From positions 1 through 15,738 of the forward strand of contig DAINSQ010000111.1 of the NCBI GenBank assembly GCA_036741235.1: a stretch of 15,738 nt of DNA. Reading direction: 5' to 3'. The position numbers and the translations under genes were made by a program. Shown here in pieces: positions 7,034 to 13,739 of this stretch. Source of the DNA: JABWBR01 sp036741235. Lineage in GTDB: Bacteria; Bacteroidota; Bacteroidia; Chitinophagales; Saprospiraceae. A model generated the notes under the pieces. It saw nothing but the letters and a program-made list of their open reading frames with translations, was not told the origin of the DNA and ran no database searches. Position 1 is the first letter of the stretch. Each line of letters starts with the position of its first letter.

Positions 7034-7987
7034 ATGAATAAAGTGCTTATCACTTTTTTGGCAGGTATAAATATGACATCAATAGCCTTTGGGCAGTATG
7101 ATGCCAATATGAATCTATGGATTAATAATTTAGACCAGGCTAAGCTCATACCCGAAAGAGTTTACAAATTGGATTTATCCAACCAATCGCTTGATGCCAT
7201 CCCCGAGATCATTGAATCATTTAAGAATTTGCGACTGCTGAAATTATCGGATAACAATATTTCGTCTATAGATGGAAGGCTCGATAATCTGACAAAACTA
7301 GAGTATATTGAATTGAGCGGTAATCGGATAAAAGAGCTGAATTTTAATGAATTCAGAGGCTCACGGTTTACATTGGACGAATTATGGGTGCGCAACAACA
7401 GATTGAGAGAAGTAGATTCTTCTCTTAATATTTTGAGCAATTTATCTATCTTAAATTTGGGGAGCAATCAGATTAAATTATTACCGGCATACCTGGATCT
7501 CTCCAGATTGGTGAATTTACAACTGGATGATAATCAATTTACGAGTTTACCTCCTTCCATAGCGCAAGCTGTGAAGCTTAAAATCCTTAATTTATATGGC
7601 AATCATCTTTCAGAATTTGTCATGCCAAATAGTTTTCGTAATTTAAAGATGCTGAATATTGGCGATAATCCTGTCGATACGATTGACTTTGGGGGGCAGC
7701 GCTTGAAATTGGAGATGTTAATTTTAGACTGGATACCCGTAGAAGCCTTCAATTTGGCAAAATTGCCGCCAACAATAAAGGTATTGTCAATTGAACATTG
7801 CGGCTTAAAAACTATCGATGGATTGTTGCACCTGAAAAACCTGGAAGAATTGTCTATCATACAAAATGAAGTGCAGTCAATTCCCAATGAAATACAAAAT
7901 TTGAAAAAATTGCGAAAGTTTTGGATTGGTGGGAATCCTGTTTCTGACACGGCAAACATTCCTGCTTCAGTTGAGGTGATTAAATAA
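7034..7987 (+). CDS. Secreted leucine-rich-repeat protein
   Basis: This 317-residue protein has a signal-peptide-like start (1-20, ending SIAFG). A run of about ten leucine-rich repeats of 21-24 residues extends from about residue 44 to the end. Clear repeat cores are YKLDLSNQSLDAIP, LRLLKLSDNNISSI, LEYIELSGNRIKEL, LSILNLGSNQIKLLP, LVNLQLDDNQFTSLP, LKILNLYGNHL, LEELSIIQNEVQSIP and LRKFWIGGNPVSD. The LxxLxLxxNxLxxLP pattern is that of the bacterial/ROCO-like class. Such proteins usually bind other proteins, but no enzyme domain, T9SS tail or lipobox is visible to show what it does. It is AT-rich (38% GC in the 60 bases from 7261), unlike the GH5 gene before it and the next gene after it. Confidence 0.88.
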   Translation: MNKVLITFLAGINMTSIAFGQYDANMNLWINNLDQAKLIPERVYKLDLSNQSLDAIPEIIESFKNLRLLKLSDNNISSIDGRLDNLTKLEYIELSGNRIKELNFNEFRGSRFTLDELWVRNNRLREVDSSLNILSNLSILNLGSNQIKLLPAYLDLSRLVNLQLDDNQFTSLPPSIAQAVKLKILNLYGNHLSEFVMPNSFRNLKMLNIGDNPVDTIDFGGQRLKLEMLILDWIPVEAFNLAKLPPTIKVLSIEHCGLKTIDGLLHLKNLEELSIIQNEVQSIPNEIQNLKKLRKFWIGGNPVSDTANIPASVEVIK

Positions 7988-8030
7988 CAGACCTGATTTG
8001 CAGATTGATATTAGCGCTACAGTCCTAAAG

Positions 8031-9200
8031 TCACAACCTCCCTCCCGGCAGCCTCGTCGCTAGAATATCTGCAGTTTGCCCGGCATCAAAAGGCGGCAGC
8101 AGCAGATCGGGATTAAAATGCGAGCACCTGAATAAATCCGCAATAAAATGCAGCCGGTCGTACAAATCGGCCCAATCGGCAGCGCCGGTGTCTTTCATGC
8201 TGTCGGGCGTGGCGTCAACGCGGGCGAGCATGGCCAACAGATCGGGATAGTGCAGTTGCCGCAGCAAAGGGGGGAATTGCGCTTTCAGATCGTCGCCCAG
8301 GCGCAGCGTTTTGCCGTTGGGGAAACCCAGCACCATCAGGTGGTCGGTGAGGATCAGGCGGATTTGATGACGGGCCGCCTCAAAAAAGCGGCTAATGGCC
8401 TGGTCGAGCAGCGTGGGCCGCCCCAGCAGCTGCCGCAACAGCATACTGGCATAAACGATCCAACTGCTGCGGGGAAACAGCGCGCCGAGCAAGCGCAGTT
8501 TAAAATCGCGGGGCTGTAAAACCGACGCCTCCAGTGCTTCGGCGATTTCAGGTTGCAGGCGCGTTTGTTCGTGAAAACCGATTTCGATATTGGCCAGCAG
8601 GATTAATTCCGCTTTTTGCTGAACGTCGGTTTCAAACAGGGCCTGGTAGTAGCGCTTGAAAGCCTGCTGCAGGTATTGCTGTCCGTCAGGCGGATCGCCG
8701 GGGCGCAATTGCTCGCAAAAACGGGTAATGTGATCTTCGTTATAGGTCGTATCGGCCAGGCAGGCTTCGATAAAGCGGGCGAATTCGCGGCCTATTTCAG
8801 CGTAAACCTTCTGGTTGCCGCGGGCTACGGCGTCGGCGGCGCGGTCGGCGGCGGCGCCGGGGTCGAGCAACTCCCACACCAGCCGGCGCAAGCCCTCTTT
8901 GTCGGGCTGTTGGCCGCTCATCAGCAGCGTGTCCAACAAATTGACCATCGCATCGCTGAGCGCAGGCGTTTTGGCCAGGGCTTGCTGCATCGAGCGGTAC
9001 AAATCCTCGCCGCGAATAGTATTGCCCGCCTGTTTTGAGGCCCAGGCAGCAAAGGTACACCAGTTGGCGCAAGCGCCTAGCCGCTCCGCCATCGCTGCTG
9101 ATAATTCGTAATAACTCTGCGTGATTTGCAGGTTGCGAATGACTGCCACTTCGTGGGCGGCAATGCGGTCGACTTCGGAGGTGCTGGTAAATGGGCGCAT
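8031..9200 (-). CDS. Conserved-looking protein of unknown function, 389 residues
   Basis: I cannot assign a named family. The protein is predicted soluble and nearly all helical, with no signal peptide or membrane segment. Distinct motifs are HEVAVIRNLQITQSYYELS (16-34), LGACANWCTFAAWASKQAG (41-59), IEIGFHEQTRLQPEI (about 207-221) and DRLHFIADLFRCSHFNPDLL near the C-terminus. Two Cys and several conserved-looking His/Glu residues could bind a ligand or metal, which is speculation. I have an unverified memory of similar proteins in actinobacteria. The ATG at 9200 lies 3 bases after a TAACTTTC element, suggesting a nearly leaderless message. It is 79 bases downstream of the operon ending at 9280 and convergent with the LRR gene. 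Confidence 0.78.
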   Translation of the reverse strand: MRPFTSTSEVDRIAAHEVAVIRNLQITQSYYELSAAMAERLGACANWCTFAAWASKQAGNTIRGEDLYRSMQQALAKTPALSDAMVNLLDTLLMSGQQPDKEGLRRLVWELLDPGAAADRAADAVARGNQKVYAEIGREFARFIEACLADTTYNEDHITRFCEQLRPGDPPDGQQYLQQAFKRYYQALFETDVQQKAELILLANIEIGFHEQTRLQPEIAEALEASVLQPRDFKLRLLGALFPRSSWIVYASMLLRQLLGRPTLLDQAISRFFEAARHQIRLILTDHLMVLGFPNGKTLRLGDDLKAQFPPLLRQLHYPDLLAMLARVDATPDSMKDTGAADWADLYDRLHFIADLFRCSHFNPDLLLPPFDAGQTADILATRLPGGRL

Positions 9201-9203
9201 GGC

Positions 9204-9211
9204 GAAAGTTA
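9204..9211 (-). promoter_or_regulatory. Possible -7 element TAACTTTC next to the start of the 389-residue protein
   Basis: Read on the minus strand, TAACTTTC differs from TAnnTTTG only in the last base and is followed by GCC and the ATG. This would give an almost leaderless transcript. No clear -33 TTTG lies at the right distance. Confidence 0.25.
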
Positions 9212-9279
9212 TAGCGGTATCCCGGATAATTTGTTAAAATTTATGTATAATATGCTCTAAGCTCCTTCTCCAAGTTCCC

Positions 9280-10128
9280 TTATTCTCTATACACCCCTAC
9301 ACCATCTTCCATCAATACAAACCAGAGGCCTCTTTCAACGCGCAGGGCTTTGCCCGGGGCGGGTATGGCGACCGATTTGGTTTCCATTGTGCGGGTATCT
9401 ATCAATTCGAATAATTCGCTACGGCGGCAGAGCAGGTAGTAATCGAAGGCCTGGCAGTAGTCTACGCCGGGCAGGGGCAGCAGGCGGTCGTACTGGCCGA
9501 AGATATCGAAAATGAGCACGCCCAGGTTGGGATCAGCGGCGTAGATGTAGTTGCCGTGGGCGGAGAGCTGCACCGGATTGGGCCTGGCGCCCAGCAGCAG
9601 GCTCAGGTTGTCGCTGCGGGCCAGTTCTTCGCCCTCGTGGCCTATTTTGCGCAGTTGGGAGGCTATTTCATCAAATAACCACAAATGATTGTCGTTGGAA
9701 AGCGCCACGGCGACAGGATTCACAGGCCCCAACTGAAAAAGTTGGAAAGCGCCGGTTTTGTTCAACGTGCGGTCGAGGGTAACAGCGATCTGATAATCAG
9801 GGTAATACAACAAAACATTAAAGGGGTTGCTCGCATCTATAGCGCCCAGCCGGCCCAGGCGGTTATCGTTGTATTGAAAGAGTAATTGTCCGGAAGGATT
9901 GTATTTGTAAACACTGTTGTTGGCGTCAACGGTGTAGACTTGCTGCAGGGGATCGGTGGTCATCAATGTAAAACGACCCTTGATAAAGGCCAGGCGACGA
10001 AGCGCTGTTGCGCTATCCGGGCCCTGGGCTGTGGCCGACGCCTGCAACAACGCCAACAGGGCGATGGCGCTAATACTGCGTAATTGCCACAGGTGTATTG
10101 CCGAATATTTTGCCGTTTTCATTTTCAA
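9280..10128 (-). CDS. Exported predicted beta-propeller protein of unknown function
   Basis: The 282-residue protein begins with a signal peptide (1-35, hydrophobic core ISAIALLALL, cleavage near SATAQ). The mature part shows repeated blade-like strands: TDPLQQVYTVDANNSVYKYNP (about 58-78), PVAVALSNDNHLWLFDE, LSAHGNYIYAADPNLGVLIFD and ALRVERGLWFVLMEDGVGVY. These resemble NHL/WD-type propellers with 4-6 blades, but I cannot name the family. The only suitable starts are ATG at 10128 or 10122. Both lie inside the LpxH-like gene, so the genes overlap by 59 or 53 bases and the signal-peptide code shares DNA with the LpxH C-terminus. This suggests translational coupling as last gene of the operon. 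A role in the envelope, with LpxH, is conceivable but unproven. Confidence 0.78.
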   Translation of the reverse strand: MKMKTAKYSAIHLWQLRSISAIALLALLQASATAQGPDSATALRRLAFIKGRFTLMTTDPLQQVYTVDANNSVYKYNPSGQLLFQYNDNRLGRLGAIDASNPFNVLLYYPDYQIAVTLDRTLNKTGAFQLFQLGPVNPVAVALSNDNHLWLFDEIASQLRKIGHEGEELARSDNLSLLLGARPNPVQLSAHGNYIYAADPNLGVLIFDIFGQYDRLLPLPGVDYCQAFDYYLLCRRSELFELIDTRTMETKSVAIPAPGKALRVERGLWFVLMEDGVGVYRE

Positions 10129-10870
10129 AAAATTGTAGTTTCATTTGTTCGCCGTCAAAAACGGCATAGGAGTTGTAGTTGAGCCACTCTCCCAGATTGA
10201 TATAACGACTGCGGCCGTTGTTTAGCGTATAGTCGATGGGCAGGTGGCGGTGGCCGAAGACAAAATAGTCGGCGTATTGATGTTGGATTTTGCGCTCGCA
10301 GTAGGCAATGAGCCATTCGCCCTGGGGGCCCAGGAATTGTCGGGCATCGGGGGCTGCGGCCCGGCTGCGGCCCGACCAATAGTTGGCAAGGCCTACGCCG
10401 AAATTGGGATGCAGGCGCTCGAAGGCCCACTGACAAAGTGGGTTGGCAAATACGCGTTTGATAAATTTGTAGCCGTAATCGCCGGGGCCCAGCCCGTCGC
10501 CGTGGCCGATAAAAAAGGTTTTTCCACGAATCTCCCGCACAATGGGTTGTCGGTAGGTGGGTATGCCGAGTTCTTCCTCAAAAAACCGAAATACCCACAT
10601 ATCGTGGTTGCCTGTGAAGAAATACACCGGCAGACCTGCATCAGTGAGCTCGGCGAGTTTGCCCAACAGACGTACGTATCCTTTGGGAATAACGGTGCGG
10701 TATTCAAACCAGAAATCGAAGACATCGCCTACCAGATAAATCGCCTCGGCATTGGGCGTTATGGCGTCAAGCCAGCGCACGAGTTGTTTTTCGCGGTCGG
10801 CGCTGGTCAAGCGCGCGTCTATGCCCAGGTGAAAGTCGGAGGCGAAGTAAGTCTTTTTGGATGTCGGCAT
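10070..10870 (-). CDS. lpxH: UDP-2,3-diacylglucosamine diphosphatase, LpxH-like metallophosphatase
   Basis: The 266-residue calcineurin-like phosphatase is predicted to hydrolyse UDP-2,3-diacylglucosamine to lipid X and UMP, the fourth step of lipid A synthesis, at the inner face of the cytoplasmic membrane. The metal-ligand motifs are complete and in order: SDFHLG (D12, H14), VGDVFDFW (D49), TGNHD (N88, H89), IGHGDG (H123) and FGHRH (H207, H209). The length is slightly above the 240 or so of the E. coli enzyme, as I would expect for Bacteroidota. The gene follows the dioxygenase stop codon with one base between them and overlaps the next gene. Other metallophosphatases share the fold, but the DFHLG and GHGDG spacing fits LpxH best. 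Confidence 0.85.
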   Translation of the reverse strand: MPTSKKTYFASDFHLGIDARLTSADREKQLVRWLDAITPNAEAIYLVGDVFDFWFEYRTVIPKGYVRLLGKLAELTDAGLPVYFFTGNHDMWVFRFFEEELGIPTYRQPIVREIRGKTFFIGHGDGLGPGDYGYKFIKRVFANPLCQWAFERLHPNFGVGLANYWSGRSRAAAPDARQFLGPQGEWLIAYCERKIQHQYADYFVFGHRHLPIDYTLNNGRSRYINLGEWLNYNSYAVFDGEQMKLQFFENENGKIFGNTPVAITQY

Positions 10871-10871
10871 G

Positions 10872-11390
10872 CTACACTTTCTCCATCACTGCGCCGCAGT
10901 TTTTGCAAGTGCGCAGGTCTTCCGAATCCATAAACTGGCGCATCACCACCGGCAGTTGGTTGACAATGTCGGTCATCTCAAACGTAGCTTCGTGAAGCTT
11001 TTGGTGGCATTTTTCACAAAACCACATTAGCTTGTCCATCTCTCCCGGCTTGCGGTAGCGTTCTATGACGAGCCCTACGGTATTGGCCGGGCGCTGCGGA
11101 GAGTGCGGGATGCGCGGCGGCAACAGGAACATTTCGCCTTCGCGGATGTGGATATCTTCGGGCGTGCCGTCTTCGTGGATGATCTTGACGGTGATGTCGC
11201 CTTCTACCTGGTAAAACAGTTCTTCACCATCTTCCCAGTGGTAGTCTTTGCGGCCGTTTGGACCGCCCACGACCATTACGATGTAGTCTTCGTTGCCGTG
11301 ATATACCTGGCGGTTGCCCACCGGCGGCTTCAGCAGGTGGCGGTGCTCGTCAATCCAGTGCTTCAGGTTGAAAGGTTTGGCTAGCGGCAT
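10872..11390 (-). CDS. nbaC: 3-hydroxyanthranilate 3,4-dioxygenase
   Basis: This cupin dioxygenase opens the ring of 3-hydroxyanthranilate to give the quinolinate precursor in the kynurenine route to NAD (or in anthranilate breakdown). With the start at 11390 (MPLAKPFNLKHW) it has 172 residues and lines up with the bacterial enzyme I know from Cupriavidus. Iron ligands are H51, E57 and H96 (YHWEDGEELFY, PHSPQRP). Substrate residues are R47, R100 and E110. A C-terminal rubredoxin-like site has C125, C128, C162 and C165 (CEKC, CKNC). An ATG at 11453 would add 21 residues and overlap the ArsS gene; family length argues against it. It sits 55 bases after arsS and 1 base before the LpxH gene. Other kynurenine-pathway genes are not in the window. 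Confidence 0.94.
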   Translation of the reverse strand: MPLAKPFNLKHWIDEHRHLLKPPVGNRQVYHGNEDYIVMVVGGPNGRKDYHWEDGEELFYQVEGDITVKIIHEDGTPEDIHIREGEMFLLPPRIPHSPQRPANTVGLVIERYRKPGEMDKLMWFCEKCHQKLHEATFEMTDIVNQLPVVMRQFMDSEDLRTCKNCGAVMEKV

Positions 11391-11445
11391 GTGTTTTTTT
11401 GCGGTTAAGATAATACATCTCGGGCAGGGGAGCAAAAAATCTTGC

Positions 11446-12510
11446 TTATGCAACTTCCCCGCCGCAACTCGACCCCGCGCCGGCAGTGCAACCGTAGCAG
11501 TGCTGGTTGAGCGCTATAGGACGATTGTTGAGCGCCTCGAAGTCAAAATGATCGATATGATTGGCGGGCGTTTCCACCTTGATGTCAAGCATCTGATTGA
11601 AATCGCAGTCGTAAATATAGCCATCCCAACTCACCGACAGGGTGTTGCGGCACATCAGGCCTTCAACGGTGGCGGGATTGAAGGCGTCTACGAGTTTTTG
11701 CATGTATTCGGCATAGTTGCCGCTGTCAATAAGGTATTCCAGGAACCTGCTGATGGGCATATTGGTGATGGCAAGCAGGTTGTTGAAATCAACGCCATAG
11801 CGGGTTTTCAGCTGGCGTTTGAATTCGGGTTCGAGCACCGATTGCCCGGCGGGCAGAAAAGCGCCCGAGGGGTTGTACACCAGGTCGAGCTGGAGTCCGC
11901 TGCCTTCATGGCCATAACCCACGGCATTGAGCATTTGCAGGGCCCGGATGCTGTCGTCAAAAACGCCGTCGCCGCGCTGTGCGTCAGTACGGATTTTATT
12001 GTAATAGGGCAGCGACGAAACGATGTGTACCCGGTTGTCGGCGAAAAACTGCGGCAGGTCGTGGTATTTGGGGTTGGCCACGATGATAGTAAGGTTGCAG
12101 CGGTTCATCACCTTTTTACCCAGCTTGCGGCATTCCTCCACAAACCAGCGGAAGTGGGGGTTCATTTCGGGAGCCCCGCCGGTAATGTCGACGGTGGGAA
12201 TGGCGTAACGATCTACGATTTCGATGCAGCGCTCCAGCAATTCGCGGCTCATCAGCTCCTCGCGGTCGGGGCCGGCATCCACATGGCAGTGGGCGCAGCT
12301 TTGATTGCAGAGTTTGCCCACGTTGACCTGAAAGATTTCGAGGCGACCGGGTTGCAGAGGGTGGCGGCCCAACTGCGCGAGCTTACCGGTAAACGTGGGC
12401 AAATGCAGAGCCTCCACTTCCTGGCCGTTGAGTACTTTCAATTGAAAAAACGCATCCGACAGCTGCTCTCCCCGGGAGCGCAGCGATTTTGACTTTTGCT
12501 TGATGGCCAT
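11446..12510 (-). CDS. arsS: Arsenosugar biosynthesis radical SAM protein ArsS
   Basis: The 354-residue protein fits the ArsS family (radical SAM with a Cys-rich C-terminus). The cluster motif CNQSCAHCHVDAGPDR carries C68, C72 and C75. Then come DITGGAPEMNPHF (about 108-120), a VSSLPYYN strand, and LQLDLVYNPSGAFLP. The C-terminal part holds additional cysteines: LMCRNTLSVSWDGYIYDCDFNQML and CYGCTAGAGSSCGG at the end, which probably bind a second cluster. In cyanobacteria ArsS is thought to attach a 5'-deoxyadenosyl group to dimethylarsenite after the methyltransferase ArsM. No arsM is visible here. It starts 3 bases after the stop codon of the AhpD-like gene, an expected partner. Arsenic chemistry is a family inference; the real substrate in this organism is not shown. 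Confidence 0.92.
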   Translation of the reverse strand: MAIKQKSKSLRSRGEQLSDAFFQLKVLNGQEVEALHLPTFTGKLAQLGRHPLQPGRLEIFQVNVGKLCNQSCAHCHVDAGPDREELMSRELLERCIEIVDRYAIPTVDITGGAPEMNPHFRWFVEECRKLGKKVMNRCNLTIIVANPKYHDLPQFFADNRVHIVSSLPYYNKIRTDAQRGDGVFDDSIRALQMLNAVGYGHEGSGLQLDLVYNPSGAFLPAGQSVLEPEFKRQLKTRYGVDFNNLLAITNMPISRFLEYLIDSGNYAEYMQKLVDAFNPATVEGLMCRNTLSVSWDGYIYDCDFNQMLDIKVETPANHIDHFDFEALNNRPIALNQHCYGCTAGAGSSCGGEVA

Positions 12511-12513
12511 AAA

Positions 12514-12849
12514 TTACATCGTTAGGCGTTTAATGTGGTTCATCATTTGGGTGCTGTATACCAGCGTAATGCCGGCTTTCATGGTAGCGGCCACGTGTAC
12601 GGCCTCCATCATCTGCTCTTCGTCGCAACCCTTTTCGAGGCAAGTGGTAGAATAGGCGTCAATACAGTAGGGGCATTGCATGGCGTGAGCCACTGCCAGG
12701 GCAATCAGGGCTTTTTCGCGTTCGGTGAGAGCGCCTTCTTTCATGACTTCTCCGTAGTAATCGAAGAATTTTTTGCCCATAGGCTCCTGGTAGTCGACGA
12801 TATCGCCGAATTTTTTGAGGTCTTCCGGATTGAAATAGGTCTTTTCCAT
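12514..12849 (-). CDS. Carboxymuconolactone decarboxylase/AhpD-like protein, arsenosugar-associated
   Basis: The 111-residue protein has the CMD/AhpD helical fold with the redox pair C59 and C62 in HAMQCPYCIDAY, preceded by LTEREKALIALAVAHAM and followed by a MMEAVHVAATMKAG helix. Within the AhpD fold the residue after the second Cys that is usually His is Tyr66 here, so classical AhpD proton relay may be changed. I know a subfamily with CPYCIDAY that accompanies ArsS genes and is annotated as arsenosugar-biosynthesis peroxidase-like. The adjacency here, with 3 bases to arsS, agrees. It is the first gene of the five-gene minus-strand run. The exact reaction is unknown; peroxidase-like or thiol redox support is inferred. 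Confidence 0.9.
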   Translation of the reverse strand: MEKTYFNPEDLKKFGDIVDYQEPMGKKFFDYYGEVMKEGALTEREKALIALAVAHAMQCPYCIDAYSTTCLEKGCDEEQMMEAVHVAATMKAGITLVYSTQMMNHIKRLTM

Positions 12850-12878
12850 GTTCTGGAATGTTTTTATTAATTTTCAGA

Positions 12879-12907
12879 CAAAGAAATTCTTACCACAGCG
12901 TTACCAA
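12879..12907 (-). promoter_or_regulatory. Candidate promoter of the five-gene minus-strand operon
   Basis: On the minus strand a TTG (12905-12907), an 18-base spacer and TTTCTTTG (12879-12886) resemble -33 TTTG / -7 TAnnTTTG with one -7 mismatch. The start codon at 12849 is 29 bases downstream. The -33 site lies inside one arm of a CCAAGG...CCTTGG inverted repeat (12904-12909 and 12922-12927), which could be an operator. Confidence 0.4.
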
Positions 12908-13079
12908 GGTAGATTTTAACTCCTTGGCACTGTTGTAAAATAACAATACAGCGTCTTCTCAGGAAAGCCGAACAGGTGAGAACAGTTTCCGATAAAAGCG
13001 CGTTTGACAAAATTATAAAAAGAACTGGAGCCGGCAAGTCCGGATTGAGACAAGTAGACATAGTTTTCCGAATCCCTAT

Positions 13080-13087
13080 TATCTTTG
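13080..13087 (+). promoter_or_regulatory. Perfect -7 element TATCTTTG next to the ABC ATPase start
   Basis: TATCTTTG matches TAnnTTTG exactly and ends 4 bases before the ATG at 13092. Transcription would start on or beside the start codon, so the message is probably leaderless. I find no TTTG at the expected -33 distance. Confidence 0.45.
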
Positions 13088-13091
13088 CCCT

Positions 13092-13739
13092 ATGTTGCAA
13101 ACAAGCGAACTAACATACTCCTACGACGGGAAAAACACCTTGTTTTTTCCTGATATACACTGCGGTCGCGGCGAACACTGGTTGTTGCTGGGGCAATCGG
13201 GCAGCGGAAAAACCACTATGCTACACCTGCTGGGTGGGTTGTTATCGCCGGCCACGGGCAGTATCATTATCGCGGGCGATGACATTGCCGCCAAACGCGC
13301 CGCTGCGCTTGACCGCTTTCGCGGCAGGCATATCGGCATCATTTTTCAGAAGTCGCATTTCGTACGCGCCCTCACGCTCGAGGAAAACCTCTTGTTGGCG
13401 CAGCAACTTGCCGGCGCGCCCAGGGATAAAAAAAGGGTAGACGAACTGTTGGCGCATCTCAACCTGGGCCATAAGCTGCGGTCGAAACCCGACAACCTGA
13501 GTATGGGCGAGCAGCAACGCGCCGCCATTGCGCGGGCCTTGCTCAACCGGCCTGAATTGATTTTGGCCGACGAACCAACCTCTGCCCTCGACGATCTCAA
13601 CTGCAGCGAGGTGATCCACTTGCTGGAAAGAGAAGCCACCGCCTCAGGGGCTACACTGCTGGTAGTGACTCACGACGGGCGGCTCAAGGCCAGATTCCCC
13701 CGTCAGGTATTACTCACCCAATACCAACCTTCGCTATGA
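13092..13739 (+). CDS. LolD/MacB-type ABC transporter ATP-binding protein
   Basis: The 215-residue ATPase carries all ABC motifs: Walker A GQSGSGKT (34-41), Q-loop IFQKSHF (Q86), signature LSMGEQQR (136-143), Walker B ELILAD with catalytic E161, a D-loop SALDD, and the switch His194 in VVTHDGR. This size and the GDDIAAKR / LTLEENLLLA features are those of the LolD/MacB/FtsE class, which powers extracytoplasmic work by FtsX-type permeases rather than import through a pore. Its stop codon overlaps the permease start (ATGA), a strong sign of translational coupling. A perfect -7 element ends 4 bases before the ATG, suggesting a leaderless mRNA. Lipoprotein release by Lol is an alternative role, but neighbours point to a metal-related trio. 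Confidence 0.92.
   Translation: MLQTSELTYSYDGKNTLFFPDIHCGRGEHWLLLGQSGSGKTTMLHLLGGLLSPATGSIIIAGDDIAAKRAAALDRFRGRHIGIIFQKSHFVRALTLEENLLLAQQLAGAPRDKKRVDELLAHLNLGHKLRSKPDNLSMGEQQRAAIARALLNRPELILADEPTSALDDLNCSEVIHLLEREATASGATLLVVTHDGRLKARFPRQVLLTQYQPSL

Noticed and set aside
8616..9038. Plus-strand 140-residue Val/Gly-rich frame resembling a membrane protein
   Set aside because: It is antisense to the intact 389-residue gene and has no start context or conserved motif.
11390..11453. Longer N-terminus for the 3-hydroxyanthranilate dioxygenase with two extra cysteines
   Set aside because: The extension overlaps the arsS stop region, and residue numbering from the later ATG matches the known bacterial enzyme.
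11314..12492. 392-residue plus-strand open frame opposite arsS
   Set aside because: ArsS motifs and the cysteine pattern are on the minus strand; the plus frame has no domain and also crosses the dioxygenase gene.
13001..13020. TTGACA-like and TATAAA-like boxes upstream of the ABC gene
   Set aside because: Their spacing is far too short for a sigma-70 promoter and does not fit the Bacteroidota consensus; the TATCTTTG element nearer the gene is better.
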